A DNA stretch of 64,000 nt, taken from positions 436,164 to 500,163 of the forward strand of contig NW_003314331.1 in NCBI RefSeq assembly GCF_000143415.4, read 5' to 3'. The notes beneath the pieces are model-generated. The model was given only the letters and a program-made list of their open reading frames with translations. It searched no databases and was not told the origin of the DNA. Position numbers and translations under genes: made by a program. The stretch's first letter is position 1, and the number at the start of each line of letters is the position of its first letter. Below are positions 58,007 through 64,000 of the stretch, piece by piece. Source of the stretch: Selaginella moellendorffii. Taxonomy: Eukaryota; Streptophyta; Lycopodiopsida; Selaginellales; Selaginellaceae.

Positions 58007-59077
58007 ATAGTTCACTTGAAAGTAAAAATAAATTTTGTACGGTAGATTTTATGGAAACTTGATCGTTCTTTCTTTCATTTTCAACACGTTAACTTCACTG
58101 ACGTTTGTCGACTTTGTCGCTTAGTTTATTTTTCATGTGCATAAATTGACGTGGAGGAGATGAGTGTGTTGTCAGGATCCAGCGCAACTGTCATCCTCCC
58201 CTCGAGCACAGCGTCCTGCAGCGGCAGGAGCGTCACACTCTCATCATATTTTAAAGGTTTATTTAGGAAAGGTCCACAAAGTTGAAATATTGTCTCACAC
58301 TTTTGAAGATGATAAATTTCTTCTTATTGACCTTATCTAGCACATTTTATATAATTTTTAGTACACTATTGATTTCTTTAAGATTCTCCGATTTGAAACT
58401 GGCCAGCAAGCAAATCCAACAAAAGTACACCACTGCCATTCCGGCCGCAAGGAAATGTGCTACTGGAAGACCAAAGGGGGATTGTCCAAGTACTGGAATC
58501 GTGATTTTGATCACATGATGTCTTTTATTATACGTTCCACACTCTAGCACAGAACGGTCTGGATAGGAAATTAGAGGCCGGGGGATTGGTTGGACGATGC
58601 AAACGATTGCGAAATGAAGGGAATTTTAGGATTGTTTTATATAAAACATCTAAACTTTCTAAACTTCACACTCATATTTTAACCTTTAAAGAACTCACTG
58701 GAAGTCAAGATCATTTGAAACTAGAAAACTATTGGCAGGCTGACGTGTCAGTTGTGCAGAGTTTTTGGGGAGCTAGGCGTGGCAAAGGGGAGGCCGATGG
58801 AGCTTTGGAAATGCGTACAAAGATTATTTCGACAAAGAATGCATACACCGAAGATCAGAAACTTGTGGATCTAAAACAGATGTAAATCATGGCGTGTCAA
58901 GCAGGACCTTCCACATTGTCAACACATTGCACCTTCCATCCTTCGTGGAACTTCCACATTGTCTTGGCACCCACGCCTTTCCATCCTTCAAATACCATCT
59001 CACAACTCAAGGTACTTCTCAAAAAAGAGATTTTAATTCTTCTCACAATCGTTTGTTTCCTCAAGTTCAAAAACACG
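58007..59077. other. Intergenic between germin genes 1 and 2
   Basis: Neither half is duplicated in the array. The 3' side of gene 1 (58007-58560) differs from the 3' block shared by genes 2 and 3, and the 5' side of gene 2 (58560-59077) differs from the 5' block shared by genes 1 and 3. It contains TGACGTGTCA at 58741-58750. Confidence 0.6.
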
Positions 59078-59728
59078 ATGATGTTCACAGTCCTCCAACT
59101 TCTCGTCATTGCGGCACCAATCTTCCAGGTGATCTTAGCCTCCGACCCCGATCCCCTCCAGGATTTTTGCGTGGCCGACCTCGCAAAGGACCTCACTCTC
59201 AATGGCTACCCTTGCAAGCGAGCAGCCAACACCACCACCGAGGATTTCATCTTCTCGGGCCTTCGAAACTCCGGAAACACCAGTGTCCCATCGAGAGCCG
59301 TGGCGACATTTGGCTTCGTCAACGATTATCCGGGGCTCAACACTCTCGGCCTCTCCATAGCCAGGCTCGACTTTGCTCCCGGCGGTCTCATCCCTCCACA
59401 CACGCACCCACGAGGCTCAGAGATCATCTACGTCGTGGAAGGGAGCTTGTACGCCGGATTCGTCACCACCCAGAACCAGCTCTTTGCTCGGGTCATCTCC
59501 AAAGGCGACGTGATGATCTTCCCGCGGGGTTTGATCCACTGGCAGCTCAACGTTGGCAACACCACCGCCATGGCCGTGGTGACGCTAGATTCGCAGTCAC
59601 CGGGCATCCAGCTCATTGCAAGCTCCATGTTTGGATCGGACATCCTGGACGAGGTGCTCGTCAAGACCTTCTTTATTGATGAGAATGCGGTCCGGCAGCT
59701 CAAGGCGACGTTCTCTGGCTCCTCCTAA
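59078..59728 (+). CDS. Germin-like protein, copy 2
   Basis: Intronless, 216 residues when started at the double ATG (59078), which mirrors the starts of copies 1 and 3; the frame is open upstream to 58889. Signal peptide MMFTVLQLLVIAAPIFQVIL and mature start ASDPDPLQDFC. The cupin motif PPHTHPRGSE and second box GLIHWQLN are identical to the other copies. The variable segment reads GNTSVPSRAVATFGFVNDYP, as in copy 3, while the signal peptide and the AMAVVTLDSQSPGIQ segment are its own. It has a different promoter region, so expression may differ. Secreted germin-like manganese protein; activity unknown. Confidence 0.93.
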   Translation: MMFTVLQLLVIAAPIFQVILASDPDPLQDFCVADLAKDLTLNGYPCKRAANTTTEDFIFSGLRNSGNTSVPSRAVATFGFVNDYPGLNTLGLSIARLDFAPGGLIPPHTHPRGSEIIYVVEGSLYAGFVTTQNQLFARVISKGDVMIFPRGLIHWQLNVGNTTAMAVVTLDSQSPGIQLIASSMFGSDILDEVLVKTFFIDENAVRQLKATFSGSS

Positions 59729-60486
59729 ATAGTTCATGGTTTCATATAGAAACTTAGCAAAATAATAACAACCATCTCAACATAGCCCAAGTGGCACATT
59801 TGCAAAGGTGACATGATGAAGTTGGAATTTGCACCTTCACCACTGCTTCAGCCACCAATTCCCTCGTGCAAAACAATTAGGATAAAGTCTTGCTTGCCCG
59901 GTCAACTCATAGTCAAAATTGATTTCCGAATGATGCTTTGAATTCGGTTAATGAAGCAAGATGGCGCAGGTAAACAAAACCATAATCTTTACAAAGCATG
60001 TTAACCAGGTGCCATTGTCGAGGACGTGTTCAAGTTTGCCTCTGGGTGGATGATGTTTGCCTCAGGGGTGTCAATCTCTCAAGCTCCTTATCATCTGCCA
60101 GGAAGCACAAGAACAACTTACTGGGACCAATGCCAAAAACAAAGGTGTCCACAAAGCTGTGTTTGTGAGGCGTAAAAATGTGGAAACTTTTATCCTTTGT
60201 AGCCACAGGCGCTGGAAACAAATGCGAAAAAAGCCGTGCTCTCAAACTCCAAGCCAAAAGAGAGGTTGTATTTCGTCAAAAGTCTATCTCGACAAAAGCA
60301 CACAGCCATGCAATTTCAAGCGCAAACAAACTATCAGTAAGTCGAAAAGAAAGAATGCAAGCAAGCAAGCAGGCTATTAAACATGCCTATACAAAAATAA
60401 ATAATGCAGGAAAAATGCTGGGTAGAGAGGTTGAGGGACTTGCTGTGGAATTGACTTTGCAGCCCGCAGCTCACTTGGCTTTCGTT
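59729..60486 (+). repeat. Duplicated downstream block of germin gene 2 (partner 62980-63737)
   Basis: About 97% identical to 62980-63737. Open frames inside it (for example 60178-60489 + and 60030-60257 -) are carried along in both copies, but their few differences include amino-acid changes and I recognise no family. Similarity ends sharply at about 60486, where AT-rich DNA begins. Confidence 0.85.
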
Positions 60487-61483
60487 TAAAAAGTTCAAAT
60501 GGTGATAAATATTGTAGTGCATATGATCATAGGATAAAATTTAAATATACTATCACTATAGATTTTTGGAACCTTAAGGATAAATAGAGATAAAATAACT
60601 ATGAAAGACTATCTCATCAAGTAATTACCCTTTTTTCAATTAGTTTAAGGGGAGAGAGATAGAATGCATTATAGTATCAGAGTAAATGAATATAAATTTG
60701 ATTCCCATTGATTAGTGGCTAATTAAAATATAATATACCCTTGAACAAGGTTATGAATGTGACTGTAGATATTAAAAGTTATCTATCAGTTAATTCTTTT
60801 TCCTTATTGCCACAAGCAGAAGGTTGATATTGCTGGACCCTTTATCAATCCCTTTTATGCTAGTGGAATTAACAAGGTATTTCAAGTGTATTTAGACTAG
60901 ACGAGCATAAGGATGAAATTCTTATGTGCTATTAATTAAGCATACTTAGTTTGGTAAAAAGTTCCTATCTCATTATGTCTTACATTAGCTAGCAACAAAA
61001 ACCCCCATGTATTGAGATTAATCCTTTAATATCACTAGATGATAGTTTATTATGTCTACCAAAGACTCTTACTATCATACCCTAAATTTGAAATTATACA
61101 TATATATATATATATATCCCAATATATATTTCTATAGTACCCTTTTTCAATTGAGGGTGCATTACAATATAAAGAATGAATTATTTTTATTTTTGCAATT
61201 CTTTGATATCAATAATATCTTTATGAATATTTTTGCATTTTATGCTTAAGTACTCAAGATAGGTATATTGATTAGGGTTAAACTTATATACAAGAATGGA
61301 TGGACTAGATTTAATCCCTAATGATCTATATGCTATAGTACTATAATTAATGTATTATGTAGCCAAGGTAATACACACAAATTTTATTAAATAATTTTCA
61401 TATTTAATAAAAATATTTTTCACATTGTTCTACATTACAACCATTCCTATGATTTTTGTATGATTTTTACCATATATCGCTGT
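60487..61483. repeat. AT-rich segment separating the duplicated blocks, likely insertion
   Basis: Begins AAAAGTTCAAATGG, a word also at about 54681-54694. It contains 61185-61245 (inverted copy at 54700-54765), a TA run at about 61098-61117 and the segment at 61262-61325 resembling 55310-55370. No gene. It looks like transposon-derived sequence shared with 54.2-55.4 kb. Confidence 0.45.
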
Positions 61484-62300
61484 GGATAAGTTTAAATTTT
61501 TTAATGCTTGGGTGAAATAATTTAGAAATAGTAATAAATCTTGTTTAGAAGTGTAAAACAAAACTCTAAGTTATAAAAAAAATTTAAATGATCCAAACCA
61601 TTTTAGAAATTGGATAGTATATAGAAAATATTAATTATAATTTTTAACTACTATTTCATTATTTTGCACTTTAACTTTATTGATCTTTTGTATAAATTGA
61701 ATTGTTTATCTTAGAATGTACTAAAGTAGTGGAAAGAGAAAAAATTAATAGCCTTTAGACACAAAACAAATAATCTATACATTTTAAGCACTTCTAAAAT
61801 TTTAGGTGACAAATGGAGTTACTGAATTTTATTAAAACTGGTATCATTTGTTATTTTCTAAAGATGATTCATAGGAGTGACAAAATTATAGTTTTAATGG
61901 TTTCAAAACATAAACACATTATTTATACTAATTTAACTAAGAAAATTCAAATTATAAAAAGTTGAATGGCAGAAAAAATTACAACCATTAGAATGAAGAA
62001 TATTCTAAAGTTACAGATAAATTTGTTATAAAATATTAATAATAATGACGTAAGTAAGATTTCTTCAACTAACGCTGCAAAGATTTAGTGGCCCACTTCA
62101 AAGGATACAGGAAGTAATATATAAAACGTGGGCAGAGCACCATCAAACACAGAGTGACGGATCCCATCGCAACTGCTGTGTTTCATGGAACCTTCTCCAA
62201 GCCTTTCCATCCTTTAAATACTTTCACAACCATCTCACAACTCAATCAAAGGAAGAGGTCACTCTTCTAATTCATAGCATTGCTCTCTCGTTTGTTTCCT
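61484..62300 (+). repeat. Duplicated upstream block of germin gene 3 (partner 56480-57330)
   Basis: Copy of the germin gene 1 promoter block. The TGACGTAAG motif is at 62046-62054 and TTTAAATA at about 62213-62220. Confidence 0.8.
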
Positions 62301-62328
62301 CAAGTTCCAGGGATCACTCAAGAACACA

Positions 62329-62979
62329 ATGATGATCACACTCCTCCAATTTCTCGTCATCGCGGCACCAATCTTCCAGGTGATCACAGCCTCCGACGCC
62401 GATCCCCTCCAGGACTTTTGTGTGGCCGACCTCGCAAAGGACCTCACCCTCAATGGCTACCCTTGCAAGCGAGCAGCCAACACCACCACCGAGGATTTCA
62501 TCTTCTCGGGCCTTCGAAACTCCGGAAACACCAGCGTCCCATCGAGAGCCGTGGCGACATTTGGCTTCGTCAACGATTATCCGGGGCTCAACACTCTCGG
62601 CCTCGCCATAGCCAGGCTCGACTTTGCTCCCGGCGGTCTCATCCCTCCACACACGCACCCGCGAGGCTCAGAGATCATCTACGTCGTGGAAGGGAGCTTG
62701 TACGCCGGATTCGTCACCACCCAGAACCAGCTCTTTGCTCGGGTCATCTCCAAAGGCGACGTGATGATCTTCCCGCGGGGTTTGATCCACTGGCAGCTCA
62801 ACGTTGGTAACACCACCGCCATGGCCATCGTGACGCTGGATTCGCAGTCACCGGGCTTCCAGTCCGTTGCAAGCTCCATGTTTGGATCGGACATCCTGGA
62901 CGAGGTGCTCGTCAAGACCTTCTTTATTGATGAGAATGCGGTCCGGCAGCTCAAGGCGACGTTCTCTGGCTCCTCCTAA
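62329..62979 (+). CDS. Germin-like protein, copy 3 (mosaic of copies 1 and 2)
   Basis: Intronless, 216 residues. Signal peptide MMITLLQFLVIAAPIFQVIT and ASDADPLQDFC follow copy 1. The middle, GNTSVPSRAVATFGFVNDYP and GLNTLGL, follows copy 2. AMAIVTLDSQSPGFQ follows copy 1 again. SVASSM near residue 177 is private. The manganese-site motifs PPHTHPRGSE and GLIHWQLN are intact, so it should be a functional secreted germin-like protein. Upstream DNA matches gene 1 and downstream DNA matches gene 2. Confidence 0.93.
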   Translation: MMITLLQFLVIAAPIFQVITASDADPLQDFCVADLAKDLTLNGYPCKRAANTTTEDFIFSGLRNSGNTSVPSRAVATFGFVNDYPGLNTLGLAIARLDFAPGGLIPPHTHPRGSEIIYVVEGSLYAGFVTTQNQLFARVISKGDVMIFPRGLIHWQLNVGNTTAMAIVTLDSQSPGFQSVASSMFGSDILDEVLVKTFFIDENAVRQLKATFSGSS

Positions 62980-63737
62980 ATAGTTCATGGTTTCATATAG
63001 AAACTTAGCAAAATAATAACAAGGATCTCAACATAGCCCGAGTGGCACATTTGGAAAGGTGACGTGATGAAGTTGGAATTTGCACCTTCACCACTGCTTC
63101 AGCCACCTTTTCCCTCGTGCAAAACAATTAGGATAAAGTCTTGCTTGCCCGGTCAACTCATAGTCAAAATTGATTTCCGAATGATGCTTTGAATTCGGTT
63201 AATGAAGCAAGATGGCGCAGGTAAACAAAACCATAATCTTTACAAAGCATGTTAACCAGGTGCCATTGTCGAGGACGTGTTCAAGTTTGCCTCTGGGTGG
63301 ATGATGTTTGCCTCAGGGGTGTCAATCTCTCAAGCTCCTTATCATCTGCCAGGAAGCACAAGAACAACTTACTGGGACCAATGCCAAAAACAAAGGTGTC
63401 CACAAAGCTGTGTTTGTGAGGCGTGAAAATGTGGAAACTTTTATCCTTTGTAGCCACAGGCGCTGGAAACAAACGCGAAAAAAGCCGTGCTCTCAAACTC
63501 CAAGCCAAAAGAGAGGTTGTATTTCATCAAAAGTCTATCTCGACAAAAGCACACAGCCATGCAATTTCAAGCGCAAACAAACTATCAGTAAGTCGAAAAG
63601 AAAGAATGCAAGCAAGCAAGCAGGCTATTAAACATGCCTATACAAAAATAAATAATGCAGGAAAAATGCTGGGTAGAGAGGTTGAGGGACTCGCTGTGGA
63701 ATCGACTTTGCAGCCCGCAGCTCACTTGGCTTTCGTT
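62980..63737 (+). repeat. Duplicated downstream block of germin gene 3 (partner 59729-60486)
   Basis: See the partner block. Here the sequence continues without a break into the 3' side of the minus-strand gene at 63800, so this copy is probably the original setting. Confidence 0.8.
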
Positions 63738-63799
63738 GCCCTGTCACAACCTCAAGAATTAAGACTGTTCTTGTTCTGAATTGATTGCAGTTTGAGAGC

Positions 63800-64000
63800 T
63801 TACTGGTTGGTGTTCTTTGGAGAAACAGGACTTCGGCTGGGACTGCTGCTAGTAGCTCTACAATCAAAGAGAAAGTTAGTGGAAAGCGCCAACAGCGAAA
63901 GGATACCTCTTTGGACTTCTGCTTCTCGTAGATTTCCTTGCTCCCCCCCGGACAGGTGATCTCTGCTTTTGCAGCAGTGAGAAAACAAAACAGGATTGAG
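63800..64000 (-). CDS. 3' end of an arginine/serine-rich protein gene, cut by the window edge
   Basis: Minus strand, stop at 63802-63800. A last exon (63857-63800) and an exon ending at 63907 are separated by a 49-base intron with GT...AG ends. Spliced, they read ITCPGGARKSTRSRSPKR followed by ATSSSPSRSPVSPKNTNQ. The RS/SP dipeptides suggest the tail of an SR-type splicing factor or other RS-domain nuclear protein. The rest lies beyond the window, so this is tentative. Confidence 0.4.
   Translation of the reverse strand, partial: LNPVLFSHCCKSRDHLSGGEQGNLREAEVQRGILSLLALSTNFLFDCRATSSSPSRSPVSPKNTNQ

Noticed and set aside
60030-60489. Open frames duplicated at 63281-63779
   Set aside because: Present in both copies only because the whole block is duplicated; changes between copies alter amino acids freely and no family is recognised.

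Overview
The window is nuclear DNA of a compact plant genome. The best fit is a lycophyte of the Selaginella moellendorffii type. Most introns are only about 45-70 bp, genes sit 170-1000 bp apart, and the protein set is plant-specific (AIR9, NEDD1 with a plant-style C-terminus, chloroplast Der, germin-like proteins, a EUL lectin, an ALS3-type transporter). The species assignment is inference. Gene models below were spliced by eye, using GT-AG sites and continuity with the known families.

Left part (1-18 kb): repeat-rich. Bases 1-5600 are non-coding repeat DNA. They hold a complete, very small LTR element whose LTRs carry a 5S-rRNA-like sequence (2739-3334, a Cassandra-like TRIM) and a 12-bp minisatellite (about 3733-4112). 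Next come three members of one unrecognised protein family: partial copy A (6322-7125), broken copy B (9524-10589, minus) and intact copy C (15022-16352). There is also a frameshifted C-terminal piece of a fimbrin gene (7518-8098). Copy B lies in the loop of a long inverted repeat, and the right arm of that repeat is split by a decayed hAT-like transposon (11280-14059).

Middle part (18.6-54.2 kb): a dense run of ordinary single-copy genes. In order: a trihelix transcription factor; NEDD1 (minus); AIR9; a MATE transporter (minus); an ALKBH10-like protein that has lost its iron ligands (minus); chloroplast Der GTPase; a TCP11-domain protein; a cytochrome P450 (minus); the INO80B/IES2-type HIT-finger protein; a EUL lectin that unusually has a signal peptide; an ALS3/FetB-type membrane protein; and a short complex I MWFE-like subunit (minus). 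NEDD1 and AIR9 are both microtubule proteins and share a divergent intergenic region. Telo-box motifs lie just upstream of the start codons of NEDD1, Der and INO80B.

Right part (54.2-64 kb): AT-rich repeat DNA followed by three nearly identical germin-like genes. The flanks and coding regions of the third are a mosaic of the first two, which points to recombination or gene conversion. The window ends inside an arginine/serine-rich gene on the minus strand. No prokaryotic-style operons, CRISPR arrays or rRNA operons were seen.
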